Assembly (NCBI GenBank): GCA_900239685.1
Contig: OENT01000152.1
Span: 62,001-126,000 of the forward strand
Length of the DNA: 64,000 nt
Direction of reading: 5' to 3'
From: Rotaria macrura
Taxonomy: Eukaryota > Rotifera > Eurotatoria > Philodinida > Philodinidae
Every line of letters begins with the position of its first letter. Position 1 is the first letter of the stretch. Positions 52,169-64,000 of this stretch are shown here, piece by piece. Under the pieces are notes generated by a model. That model was given only the letters and a program-made list of their open reading frames with translations. It searched no databases and had not been told where the DNA came from. Position numbers and translations under genes: made by a program.

Positions 52169-55100
52169 ATGAGCATTCTAGTGCAGTCAAATAATACGCC
52201 GCACTATCCTCAATCAAATATAATGAATAGTGGAGACGGAGTACAACGCCAACAACGACCAACAAACAATCCATCGAAAAACTTATCTTCACATGAATTA
52301 CAATCCCTATATGGCATACTTGGATCGAACTGTGTGGTATAAGAGCATTAAAAATTTTAGTTGCATTTTGATCTTTTATTTGTTTTAATAATTTTCTTCA
52401 GACTTTAGCAACAGCTGTTGCTCAAGTTCTACATGGATATAATGGAACATGGAGAAAACAAGCATGTGGTGTCTTTTGTTTTGTGAAAGATTATGATAAT
52501 CGAACATATTGCTTTCGATTATATGACCTTAAAGTAAACATTTCGTTCTGTATTTGTATTGATGTGTTGTATTGAATTTTTTTTGTTAAAGTCTGCACAA
52601 TCAATATATGAAGAAATAGTACCAGCCTCTCTTCGTCTTGATAAAGGTCTAGATGTTTTTTATACATTCGATGGATCGGTTTGTTTGCCTTTTTACTTAT
52701 ATTTTTTAATGATTATTTGTTATTAAAATTATAGAATTGTAAAATTGGAATAAATTTTGTTGATCGTGATGAAGCGCAAACATTTTCACATCATTTTCAT
52801 TCAAAACAAGAAGATCGTCAAAGTAAAAAAGGTTTCACTGGATAACATACTAACATTTGATTGAATTGTTTTAGTGGTCATCGTAAATCCATCAGAAAAC
52901 AGATAACATGCATTCTAACAAGAAAAGGAAATGTTTGTAATGGTTTAAAAAAAGAAAACCGATGAGCGTTAAAAACCAACATGAGAGATTATGTTATCTT
53001 ATCACCGAGGGAAAGTAATTCTTTTCGTATCTAAAACTTTTCCCAGCTATCAAACCACTATTTGAATTGAGTCGATGTCTAACTAATGAGTTACTTTAAA
53101 ACTGTTACACGAAGAAGTGTTTTCTTTTCTGTTCATCATAAGAAATCAATTGTTTACGTTATCCGAACAATATCACTATTCTAGACGCAAAAAGACCCGA
53201 TTCTAATTACCAGATAACTCTTTTCTCAATAGGAAAAGTGACATTAAATTCGAATTTTCTTCTCATGTGTAATGACGCATGACTCTTCAGAAATATAATT
53301 CTCTTTCAATCAACAAAATCCGTAAGATAGACTAACGATTAATAAAATGCAGTAGCCGAAGTACGTTATATGTGATTCGATCAACTTCACTAATACGTTT
53401 CACATCATCAATATTCTAACGAAATATTTCATGTAGAGGATCGAGAAAAATTCTTATTGAAGTAGTTATTGAGAATTTTGTTTGTCTAGCTTAATCTGAT
53501 TTTTGTTTCCTAAGTGCACGATTTAATTGCACAGATCAATTCTCTACTCTTGTTATTCTTCGTCATATTGTAAATGATAGCAAGTTTCTTTTGTGTTCAT
53601 GCCATGAACACAAGTATTCTGCCTGTGTACTATTCACATGTTCAGCTTTTATGGGGAAATGTATCGCATGAACTGTATGTGAAACCATTTCGATTGAAGT
53701 ATACATTTTTATTTCTCGAGCAAAATGTTAACTAGATCGAGTTTGATCAATTACCAACACTAAATAACAATCGATCTCATTTTAAAGTATTCAGATCGTT
53801 GCTTTCTTTTCCGGTGGATTTACGAATGTTAGTGCAATAGGAATATTTATTGTACGTTGTGTGACATCGATTGTTAACATTATTGTTTATAGAGAAGAAA
53901 AAAACGAATGGACCAGTAAAATCACAACCACCAGTGACGGCACCATCGAATTCCCCGGGTATAGCCTCCATGGTAAATGGAATAAAACCATCACCAAATA
54001 TTGTTCCACAACCATCATCACCTGTACCTGTGACGACAACTATTGTCAATACGTCCAAAAGTAAAAAGAGATTTTCTTGTATTTTCATATGATGAAGCGA
54101 CTGTGCTATATTAGAGTCAACTATCTCGAAAGGTTCCGGTCTTTTTACAATTGGTCGCGGTAAAAAGAAAGCTAACAATCGTCTTGAGATATCAGCACCA
54201 ATTCAATCGACGTATGTTAAAGAAAGCTTTTCATACAATTTGATTTTTAAAAGTTCTTCTTCTTAGATTGGTTCATGTTAATCATATCGGCCCCCATGAG
54301 GTGCGTTTGTTCGGGATTTTTACGTCAATTATATAGCGACTATCGCTACTTTACTTTTATAGAGTTTTTTTCATGATGATGCACAGAGAGCAATGTTCGA
54401 AGACGTATTATCCAAGATGCAAATATCACCTGAAGATAAATTATATGTTCGAGAAATGGTGAAAGATGTCGGTATAGCAAAGCTGTTCTCTAGTGAGTAT
54501 TCTATCAATAATTTTATTTTTTTGAAAACTAAAATTCGTAATGATTTTTCAAGAAACCCCAGCACCTGTAAATGATCCTACAAATCACGGACAACAGCAA
54601 ATGTCCAGTGGCGCACCGGAAGTCCCTCCACGAAGTTATCCAACTACAGGTCACAGCAATGGTGCACGTGCTCCACATCAAGATATATCAGCTCCTGCAC
54701 CAGCCTATAATTCATCGAGTAATAGCCGTCCACAACTGTTTCAGACACTATATACACCGCCCGCTAGTTCCCATCAACAGCTAGCTCCTAGCATTCCGCC
54801 AAGACCAGGTGCTCGTGGACCTGATATTTCATATCAAGCAACGCAAGCTCCATCGACTCCACCTCCTCCTCCACCACCACCGTATCAAGGAGGATTGTAA
54901 GTCTATTTCATTGCGACAAACAATAAGCAGAACAAGAATGGTTTTTCTTTGATCATTTAGTGTTGCAGACTCACATCGAATGCAAGCTCCACCTGGAGCT
55001 CCACCGCCACCTCCTCCACCAGCGCCTCCGATGCCAAATAGTTTTTTGAGTCAAAATACAAGTCAAGGTGGTGTTCCCCCTCCACCACCACCTCCTCCTC

Positions 55101-56394
55101 CCCCTGCGAATCCAGTTCCTTCTCCGGGACTATCAACGAAGCCGTCCTCGATTCCGCCTCCAGTTTCAGATCGTGATGATTTACTGAAGGAAATTCGTAG
55201 CTTTGGTACAGCCAAATTAAAAGTAAACGATTCAATTATGTTTAAGGTCCGATGATTATATTGGTTTTTTATTGTTTTCAGCAACGATCTGAAAGGCCAG
55301 CATTACCAGAAATGTCACCAGCAGGTGATGCCAGTCCAGCAGCACAAGATACTATGGCAATGAATATTCTTAAAATGCTTTCTGAACGACGAGAGAAACT
55401 CAGTAAGTATTTGAGTACATCGTGTTGAATTCGATAGGGTATGATAAGTTAAGATGTCATATATGCAAGGCTTGTGTAGAACAAAACTGCCATGTATTGT
55501 GAAATCTACAAAAGACTTGAGATGTTGAGAATATTCAAATGTTTACAGTTCACGGATTTCTGATAATCAATACTTGATGATTATAGTAGGTATACTTTGA
55601 AATGTTGCATTCTGTTAAATATACTAAGACAATAATTGTAATATCTGCAGTTTGAAGGATATTTTTCTACGCAACCATGAATGATCTACGTTAAGTTCTT
55701 GACTTTATGATATTCGATCGTGTTTATTAGTAAGAAAGAATTAGTGAAAATTTTTCATGTACCAATAATTAACACAGCATCTCGTATGAATAGTTCCTGT
55801 ATAAATAGAATAAATTGATTTGACCTTCAGACACATGCAGAACTGTAAAGAAATTTGAAAATATCAAACTTAAATACATGGAATAAGACTATTTAAAAAA
55901 ATTCATTCAAACGAATAATTGACATCCAGATTGCACACACACACATCTGTTAGTTCTGTTCTCAGTCTACATTTTTTATCAAAATATCATCTATCTATTA
56001 ATCTCTCTCATAATGGAAAGTAACGGAACTGTGCTTCACGTTAACAAGAAGTCTGCACTCTATGCTACATGGTATTGAATCGAGCACGTTCTACTGTACA
56101 TTGATGTATGTTAGAAAACAATCTTAACTTAAGAAATCGAGTACATGCAACAGTAGATCATCGCAATAGTGTGAGAACATGTATGTTTGCTTTTGTAAAA
56201 CTCGATTCTATTGCATTTACGTCATGCCGATTATATTGTGAACCTAGATTTTGATTTCATTCTGTCCAAGAATACGTCACTGAATCCTCTAGGTTCATTT
56301 GTCTTTTGTGTATAAATTTATATAATTATTTTTAGTTGGACGAGACGATCATCCAGATGAAACTGAATCAAGCGACGGTGAATGGTCAAATTAA
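52169..56394 (+). CDS. WASL: WASP/N-WASP actin nucleation-promoting factor
   Basis: Twelve exons: 52169-52336, 52402-52533, 52592-52678, 52735-52831, 53893-54060, 54115-54211, 54267-54300, 54363-54492, 54554-54896, 54961-55222, 55282-55402, 56336-56394; 565 aa. Domains in order: WH1/EVH1 in residues about 40-155 (ATAVAQVLHGYNGTWRKQACG, YCFRLYDL) which binds WIP-type partners; a basic KKKK stretch; CRIB/GBD around 240-300 (ISAPIQSTLVHVNHIG, then MFEDVLSKM) which binds GTP-Cdc42; a proline-rich region with runs of 7-10 Pro (305-490) for SH3 proteins and profilin; one WH2 (DDLLKEIRSFGTAKLK, 491-506) for G-actin; the central helix MNILKMLSERREKL; and an acidic tail ending DGEWSN with the Trp that contacts Arp2/3. 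The architecture predicts an autoinhibited, Cdc42-released activator of branched actin assembly. Only one WH2 is present, as in WASP rather than N-WASP. Confidence 0.93.
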
Positions 56395-57923
56395 TCAAAA
56401 AATTGTTTGTTGTCTTTCCCTCTTTCTATTTACTGCACTAAATGAATCATTCCAACAGAATCTTATAATTATTCATTGGTTTTTTCCCCTCATCTTTTTT
56501 CAAGTACCTCGATAATTTTGTTTTTCTCTTCTTCAATAACGATCATACTTTTTTCTCTTACTATGCAAATCGATTAGAAAACAAAACTCTAAGGTAGTAC
56601 TTGTATTGATACTATTTTCATTCATTACTTATTCTATGCTTGTCTATGTACATTTACACTTATGCTTGTTTGCTCCGTTTTCTTCTCTCATGCTTTTCAT
56701 ATGATTCGAACTCGTCTGGTTTTTGTTCTTTTTCTTCGTTACATGTCACACTCACATTCATTTATATACATGCGCGATTTACCTTTGTTTTTATCATGGT
56801 GCAAAAAATAAAGAACAGTGAATCTTTATTCTATCGTCTCTATTTGTTTTTCTTTTCTGTAAATGAATGAAATTGAATATATGATTGCAGAATTCATTTT
56901 TATAGAAATAAGTTTGACGTCGAAAAATATCTGCTCCGATATATGCGATCAATAAAAACACGATTTAACTTGTATTTCATTCTTTACGTACATCATTATA
57001 GATCATAAAATCGTCTTATCAATTTCAGGTTGTAACCGAAATAATTCGATATAGAACCATATACATATACATAGAAACATTATAAAATGCATGAAAACTC
57101 ATGATCATAGAAGTAAAACCATACAATGATTACATAATAGAAACATGATGAATGCTCTGATTATGATGCTATCCTGTCGAACATTATATGAGAGTATACA
57201 TGATAAGGGAGTCGAAGTGAAGGTCAAATAACAATGATTTTCTTTTAATAATATGTAAATCTTACGTTTGATAAATCGTTCCCATCTTCATCTAAATTCA
57301 TTTTAAACTTATTTGCCATTAAAATTAGTGGTAAATTGAACACTTGCTGTTACAGTGCAAGATTCTTTTTGTGTAAATCGTAGAATCTATCGTCTAATAG
57401 ATATTTTTCGATAGAGAAAATCAATGATACTTTGTCTAGATCTAAGTAATTAACTAAATAATAAATTGAACCTGAATCAAATTCAATCTCTTCTACTTCT
57501 ATCAAATGTTTTTAGAACTATTGCAAATTCAATGATTCGTAGAGTCATGAAATAAAATGATTTGAAAATAGATGATGATTTCTAGTTACATTCTACAGAC
57601 GAGTGAGTGCGTTGCGTCTTCAACTATAAGTTTAAGTCAACATAAGAAATTTATTTACTCCGTAATTAAGATATCGTTCAAACTAGACATTGCTATTAGT
57701 TTTATGATAGAATCATGTATTCTCGAGATTCAGTTGCATAGAGACGCAGAAATAAAACAGTAAAAATATTTATTGTGTTTTATTTTTACACTTTTAATCG
57801 TATTACAATTGTAAACGTAAATAGATAGATTCAGTTAAGTATCATGCACAAACAAATGAATACTTCCAATTTTCCATGAGTATATGCATGATTTATATGT
57901 TGTTAATTCTTATTTCTTTCGTG
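56395..57923. other. Intergenic region between two convergent genes
   Basis: Shared 3' flank of WASP (plus) and the minus-strand gene that ends at 57924. AT-rich; an AATAAA occurs near 56806. The short ORFs at 56640-56870 and 57572-57763 have no recognisable features. Confidence 0.5.
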
Positions 57924-60378
57924 TTAAATTGCTTTTAATAATTTATTCATTGTTTCACTAATAAGAAGTCCGTCAAGTTTTCGATCTAGACTATCGAAAT
58001 CACATTTTTCTAAAGCATCTTTAACTAAATCTCGTTCATCAACACCAGTAGAATTTTCTTTTGAATCGTATAAAATTCGTTCACATATAGCTAGTATACC
58101 AGCAAATGTATCGAATGTAAATTGATGTTGTTCATTACCAATACTGATTAATTGACATAATGAATCGTATTGTGAACGTGTAAAATTTTCTCGGTGTAAT
58201 TCAGTTATAGCTGTATATAAATGATTGGATTCGAAACGATATTGAGTATTTCTGAATTTATCAAATATACGTTTAAATTGATAATTTCGACGTGATGATA
58301 ATCGACAATATTTCGTGAGATATTCAAGTGGTGTTAAAGTTTCGAGTAATTTCAAGTCATACGGTAATTCAAAACGGCAACCCTAAACACATCGATCAAA
58401 AAAGAAAAGTCAATTTAATTAAAATAGTTTTATGTAAAACGAAAACAAAAAATCTTGCATATGAATACAAACTTGTTGTGATACTGTCATGGGACCTATC
58501 GACAAAGTATTCGAACTTTGTCGAAATTTTTCTAAGAAATCGAGTGTTTCTTGATTATCTGCCATTGTATTCTTGTCATTATCTTTATTGTTATTTTCTT
58601 TTCCTGAACGATTTCTTGATTTTTTCATTGCACTTCGACTATTACCCAACGCTCCTAATTCAAATGCGATCAAGTCACTCATTGTGTCACCTGGATCGAA
58701 TGCGCCTTTCTTTACACGTTTCCGATTATCCACGATTTCTAATTCTGGTTTTTGTGTTGTTAATGCATCTTTGAGAGATTGTGAATTTTCTATGACTGTA
58801 TTATTCATAGTAGAATCAACAGTTTGATCTATATTACTGATATTATTATTATCGAGTAATGATTGATCATTTAATATTTCTTGTCGTTCAATTGATGCCG
58901 GTGTTGCTGACGATATCGGTATAGGTGTAGATGTTGACAATGGCTGTGGTGGTAGTAATTTATCTGTTATTTGTATATCAATAGCATCAATGTATTGTTT
59001 TATTTCTGAAGTAGCCGTATCATTTGATTTATTTGACGAACGACGTACCCTTGTCGTAGTACCGTTCATTTGTGCATGATTTGCATTCGTTGATAATGGA
59101 ACACGTTCTATGTTGGATGAGTGATTTAGATCAGCATTGTTATTTCCATAATTTTGTACAAAAATAGCTTTTTTCAATAGATCATTATCGGGAGTTCTAC
59201 TTGTTACTAATTCTGGTTTCTTTTCAGATGTTGCATCCGAAATAAGTTGTCTTTTCCTTGCTGTTTTTGGTCGGTTTATATTTAGTCTATTATCATGACT
59301 ACTTATTTGACTCGACGAATGTCGAGATGAACAACGTTTTTCATTCAACAATGACATTTGAGAACTATGATTATCATCATCTAAATGTAAACATAAATAT
59401 GCGATTGATTATTTTAGATTAGATTGTAATCATTCATTATTATTTTCTTTTACCTTTGGCTATGGTCAAACCATCTCGTACAGCATCATTAAAACCTATT
59501 TGTGGTGTTGATGATGGTGTAGTCGTATTACGTGATATAACATTCGGTCGACCATGTAAATCTGGTGATTTAGGTTTTTGAGTTAGTTTTCTGTTTTGAT
59601 TCATTTTAGGATTAAAGTCCATTATTGTTGATTGTATATGTTCATCATCATCATCGTCGTCGTCATGCTTTGCTTTCATACCATTCATTCCATCATTATA
59701 CGTTTTTATTTGATATTTATTTGATGAACGATCGCCATATTTCTTTAAATAACTTTCTGTAAAGGATTGAAACGGTTGAGTAGGATTTGTAAAACTTGAT
59801 GTGTGAAATGCATCATGAAATGATTGTGCCGAACGTTGAATTGTTGCGTTAGTTCGAAATTTTGATGCTACTGGTGGTCGATGAGTTTTTTGATAACGCT
59901 GAAATGGTATGATTGGTGAATGATCATGTGTTGCTGTTGTATGCGAAAGTTGATGTGTATGAAATTTACCAAACGATGGTCCAGCTGTATGCGGCCGTTT
60001 TTGTGGTTCGTGAATATTTCGATTTGTTGTTGAATGTCCATTAATAACTTTTACAAAACATTGTTCATAGGAATGAAATGTTTTATCGATATATTGATCT
60101 TGTTTTGCTGACATACGTTGATCAAAATGTTGTAATGCACGAAGATTTTCTTGACGTAAAATAAAATCTTGTCGTTTTTTTAACGTTTCAAATGCTGTAT
60201 AACTTCGTACATAGGACTGCCGATGTCGATGTAAGTCATGCAGTAGTAATTGACTGAACCCTTCGTGATCTCTGTCCGATAATGGCGATATCGATGTTTG
60301 TGGTAAAAGCATAAGAGGTGTATCATTAAAGCCATCTGGTGATAAAAAATTTTGTGTAATTATCGGGATTTTAGTCAT
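57924..60378 (-). CDS. Large mostly disordered protein with conserved helical C-terminus, function unknown
   Basis: Three exons, 60378-59454, 59380-58473 and 58382-57924, join in phase to 763 aa. Residues 1-130 are helical and charged (FETLKKRQDFILRQENLRAL). The middle 500 residues are low-complexity, rich in Ser, Thr, Asn, His and Pro, with a run of seven Asp near residue 230 and basic patches (RKRVKKGAFDPGD). The last 150 residues are compact and helical (TPLEYLTKYCRLSSRRNYQF, YDSLCQLISIG, AGILAICERILY), resembling an EF-hand-like or helical module without clear Ca-binding loops. It weakly recalls vertebrate C1orf87-type proteins, but this is from memory and not firm. The first ATG is used as start. 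It is head to head with the eIF2B alpha gene, 410 bp apart. Confidence 0.75.
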
Positions 60379-60788
60379 TTGATTGATTAACTTTCAAATA
60401 ATAAAAAAAGATCGAATCGATTTGCTAGAATAGTAGCCGTAGTGATGATGTATGACTTCACAACAACTGTCAATTTAATGTAGACTGAAGTAGTCAAACA
60501 ATTATTAACAAACAAAACAATACTTTCGATTTTTTTTCTCTTTCGCCCGCTTTTTTTGGTTCCTATCGAATATTATGCGGCAGCATCTTCTGTAAAATTT
60601 GCACGACGAACAATCAAAACAAAAAAAAACAAATCGCTTGAAAAATAGAGAAGAAAAACTTTCCTTGCTTTCTCAGTAAACGTTGTTCAGCTTACTGTCG
60701 AATAACATTAACAAGTTTTTACAAAAATACATGTCACTTGTTATTTCTGTACTTTACACATGTTTTATTTTTTTCATTTCTATTTTAG
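60379..60788. promoter_or_regulatory. Putative bidirectional promoter
   Basis: The 410 bp between the start codons of two divergent genes (minus-strand gene at 60378, eIF2B alpha at 60789) must carry both promoters, unless TTTTAG just before 60789 is the acceptor of a 5' UTR intron. It has short A and T homopolymers; no defined box can be claimed. Confidence 0.45.
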
Positions 60789-62466
60789 ATGACCCATGAT
60801 AATACATTAATATCATTAAGTCAACCAGCTAATCTGGGCAATGATCAAACACTGCAATATTTTACTGCTAATCGACTTCAAGAACCTGAGTACGAAGAAA
60901 AAAAAAGAAAAATCTTGTAAAACATTATCGTTTTGTGTGAAAAGGACTATTGTGATTGTAATTGTACTGAAATAGACGAGATAGAGAACAGATGGATAGC
61001 GTCCTATTTACGAACAACTAAAATTAACATAGATCGATGTATTTATATTCATAGTGAAATTTTAATGTGTTGTTCACATCAAAAAGTAATGAAGTTCAAT
61101 AAATATGTGTGAAATCGCAACCATAGTTACTTTTCTACGATCTGTATCAAATGTTGACGCAAACAGCACTTAACTGAATGATCGAGAACGATTGCCGTCG
61201 GTATAGTTCAATAGAAAGTAATATGAAAAAAAAGTATACTTATATTAATAGTTATTGATGGCATTTAGATCAATCGAATATTGATGAGTATAATTTCCTT
61301 GAATTTCTGAAATTCGAAAAGGTTTTCTAGGTTCTCTTCGTACATTTTCTATCCATAAGATGTTTACACCCTTGTATTGAGAGCTATGGTAAACAGAAGA
61401 ATTTTAAAGAAAAAAAAATACATCTCGACTTCAAAAGTGCAAAAAAGATTCAATAATATTTCAATTATATCTATTATCAAAGTTAGAAAATCTTAATCAG
61501 TAATTAATACGCGAGAAATCACTGACCTAAATGAATTATTATTTCTATAAATCGAGACGATAATTTCAATTAATATGTTTCATTTTGTTTTTTAATATTA
61601 ATAGTACATCGGTAGCCATAACAGCCATTCGTACATTAATCGATGTTATCAATCGTTCATCAGCAGGTACAATGAGTGAATTATGGCGTGAACTTAAAAC
61701 AACTGTACAATTATTAACAACAGAAACTGATTCATCTATGCCAAGTGTTAAATCAGGTTGTGAATTATTTTTACGTTTTATAACGCTAGCTAAATTTGAT
61801 ACATTTGCCATTGATGAATGTCGTCAAAAATTAATTGAACGTGGTCAAGTATTTCTAGAACGTACATTATCATCAAGACAACGTATTGCTGAATATAGTC
61901 AAGAATTTATTGTTGACGGAAGTATTATATTAACACATTCATATTCACGTGTTGTTCTTGCTCTACTGGCATATGCATCGAAATTTACACGTTTCAAAGT
62001 TTTCGTTACAGAATCTGAACCAGATAAAAGTGGTTTGAAAATGCGAGATGAATTAGAAGCTATTGGCATACCATCAATATGCATCTTGGATGCTAGTGTT
62101 GCATATATTATGGAACAAGTAACATTCGTTTTGATGGGCGCTGAAGCTGTTGTGGAAAGTGGCGGTGTTATCAATAAAATAGGTACATTTAATATAGCTA
62201 TAGCAGCACATGAAATGAATAAACCATTTTATGTTGCATCGGAATCATTTAAATTTGTTCGATATTATCCATTAAATAATCGTGATTTACCCGATCATTT
62301 TAAATATAAAGCATCGACAATAGCACGATCAAATGGGCAAAATCTTGAAACAGAACATCCACTTGTTGATTACACACCACCAGCTTATATAACATTGTTA
62401 TTTACAGATATTGGTACGTTAACACCATCGGCTGTTAGTGATGAATTAATTAAACTTTATATTTAA
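60789..62466 (+). CDS. EIF2B1: Translation initiation factor eIF2B subunit alpha
   Basis: Exons 60789-60889 and 61605-62466, phase 2 junction restoring the Asp of DTSVAITAIRT, give 320 aa (human 305). The body follows the human protein throughout: AITAIRTLIDVI, CELFLRFITL, ILTHSYSRVVLALL, KVFVTESEPDKSGLKM, GAEAVVESGGVINKIGTFNI, KPFYVASESFKFVRYYPLN, EHPLVDYTPPAYITLLFTDI and the C-terminal GTLTPSAVSDELIKLYI. eIF2B alpha dimerises at the centre of the decameric guanine nucleotide exchange factor for eIF2 and is needed for its inhibition by phosphorylated eIF2 in the integrated stress response; this comes from family knowledge. The N-terminus is about 15 residues longer than in human, with Asn/Gln-rich sequence. 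Confidence 0.96.
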
Positions 62467-62926
62467 TTGAAACATCAACACAAGGTAGTCGCTGGATAAT
62501 CTAATTAATTTGAAAGGGATAAGGGTTCTTTTTTGCTATTTCTAGTTGTGTTTTTCTTTTCGTTTTTCTTTTTGTAATTGAAAGTAAACGACGATGCTGA
62601 AAAAAGTCGATTTATGTACTGTTTGATGTTTAAACCCATATAAAAGTCGTCCACTAGTCATATTTGGTTTAATCATAAAACAGAATGGATAATTCGATGG
62701 CCTTTTTTTTCATCGATCTGGAAGATTGTCACTTTCATTTATGGCAATATATGTACGCATCTGCGTTTCTTTGTCTCCCAGTAATCTGTTTTTAATAATT
62801 GATGTGCGCATGATGTAACAAAAAGAAAATATTTGATTCGTTTAAGTATATATACATAAATATATTTACGAAATTCTTTGTTTTTATTTTACATGAGAGT
62901 AATGAAGACATAAAAAAGCAAGTATA
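62467..62926. other. Intergenic region between convergent genes
   Basis: 3' flanks of eIF2B alpha and the minus-strand gene ending at 62927. Pyrimidine-rich after the eIF2B stop; nothing else is seen. Confidence 0.5.
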
Positions 62927-64000
62927 TCAAAAGTTTGATAAAATATCTTCTGATTTATCATAAATAGAATTTCCTCGATCAACAAGAGCATTTATACGTT
63001 CAGGAACATGTTTAGTTGAGTTTCGCTTCGTTTGTGATAAAGTGTTTTTTGATTTATTTTCATCATCAACAATAAAAAGAATACTTTCTTGTTGATGATT
63101 AACTACATTCGATAATGATCGAACAATATCATCTAATTTTCGATGATCATGTGCATTTGATAAAAAACTATTATCTCTAATAAGAAGACCTTGTTGTTTA
63201 CTTTTTTTATCCTTCGTTCTATTGTCATATGTCGATTGAATAACACTATCAAGTTTGTGCAAAGCTAAATAAACACATGTTATGTGTTCTATAAATGTTT
63301 GAACTGATTCTTACCTCTTTGAATATTTGTTCTTATTAATAACAGATCAGATTGCAAAGTCGTAGAAGATCGAGAAGTTGATGTACTGATTGATTCATCA
63401 TTTCGATTCTTTGTTGATGTTGAAATTTGTTTTTCTTGAGGAATAGAATCATTTTTGAATACATTAATTTCCTGAACATCATCATCGTCGTCGTCTTCAT
63501 CTCCTTCTTCATCCTCATTATCTTCAACATTATCATTTACATTTACCGACTTTCGAGTTTTCATGATTTTTTTTGTATGTTTTTCCACGATTGAAATGTT
63601 CGATGCTCGAAAATCATTATCAATGATGCCGACAGATTCTGGATCCGATTGTGTAACAGATATTAGATCAGCAACTTGTGTCATACTACGAGTTAACAAA
63701 CGAGACGATTTCCTCCGACCATTCATTTGTGCACCCACTTTTTTACTTTTCAGACTGAAACAAAAAATGAAACATTGTTCTAAATTATGTAGATTTCTAA
63801 TACTGAAAAATCAGAGCAAATGAAGTTATTTCTTTTCGATCGTAGAATAATTTAATTATTGGATGGCATCACTAGTAAGCTTACCGTTTCTTATTATAGT
63901 ATTCAGCAATACGTTTATTAGCTATTGATTTATCTATAAATTTGTAAACATTTTTGACGGACTTTGGTATAGATGATTCTCTCAAAATATGTTGCCTTGA
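62927..64000 (-). CDS. Acidic, Ser-rich protein, probably nuclear, 5' part outside window (partial)
   Basis: Three exons, 64000-63885 (enters from beyond the window), 63754-63315 and 63264-62927, join in phase to about 298 residues plus a stop. The visible N-terminal part is basic (NKRIAEYYNKKR, then GRRKSSRLLTRSMTQ), like a DNA- or chromatin-binding segment or nuclear localisation signal. A strongly acidic block follows (EDEEGDEDDDDDD) and the C-terminal third is hydrophilic with helical stretches (KLDDIVRSLSNVVNH). No catalytic motif is visible and I do not recognise the family. Nuclear location is inferred from composition only. Confidence 0.7.

Noticed and set aside
54957-55284. Minus-strand ORFs rich in Gly and Glu
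   Set aside because: They are antisense shadows of the WASP proline-rich coding exon.
58328-58827. Plus-strand ORFs opposite 58328-58827
   Set aside because: Antisense to the coding exons of the minus-strand 763-aa protein.

Overview
The window is eukaryotic nuclear DNA, AT-rich, with animal-type split genes. Exons have GT..AG boundaries; most introns are about 45-120 nt, with some of 0.5-1.7 kb. The gene set (rhodopsin-like GPCR, TBATA-like protein, NEDD4-type HECT ligase, kinesin-5, WASP, eIF2B alpha) is metazoan. A fungal/plant/microbe-like GH5 beta-1,3-glucanase carrying normal introns sits among them. Together these suggest a small invertebrate that keeps transferred genes, such as a bdelloid rotifer. 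That assignment is inference; no taxonomic marker is present.

Layout: (1) 919-1259 (+), last two exons of a NEDD4-family E3 ligase. (2) 6507-9061 (-), five-exon peptide-type GPCR. (3) 12180-14884 (+), TBATA-like protein with a probable 4-nt microexon. (4) 14957-16526 (-), unassigned, possibly decayed coding-like fragments. (5) 17418-20586 (-), intact but catalytically dead-looking hexokinase homologue. (6) 23235-24804 (+), secreted GH5 glucanase. (7) 25162-27930 (-), further uncertain coding-like fragments. (8) 31988-33976 (+), cytochrome P450. (9) 33977-41930, gene-poor, with two long inverted-repeat (MITE-like) elements. (10) 41931-51235 (+), kinesin-5. (11) 52169-56394 (+), WASP/N-WASP. 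(12) 57924-60378 (-), large disordered protein with a conserved helical C-terminus, head to head with (13) 60789-62466 (+), eIF2B alpha. (14) 62927-64000 (-), 3' part of an acidic, probably nuclear protein running off the window.

The genes do not form a pathway; they are an ordinary mixed neighbourhood. Functional themes are mitosis (kinesin-5), actin nucleation (WASP), translation control (eIF2B alpha), signalling (GPCR), ubiquitination (HECT), and metabolism or feeding (P450, GH5). The most interesting items are the hexokinase pseudoenzyme, the GH5 transfer candidate, the microexon and the 83-bp-arm inverted repeat. I found no CRISPR array, rRNA, recognisable tRNA or intact transposase gene.
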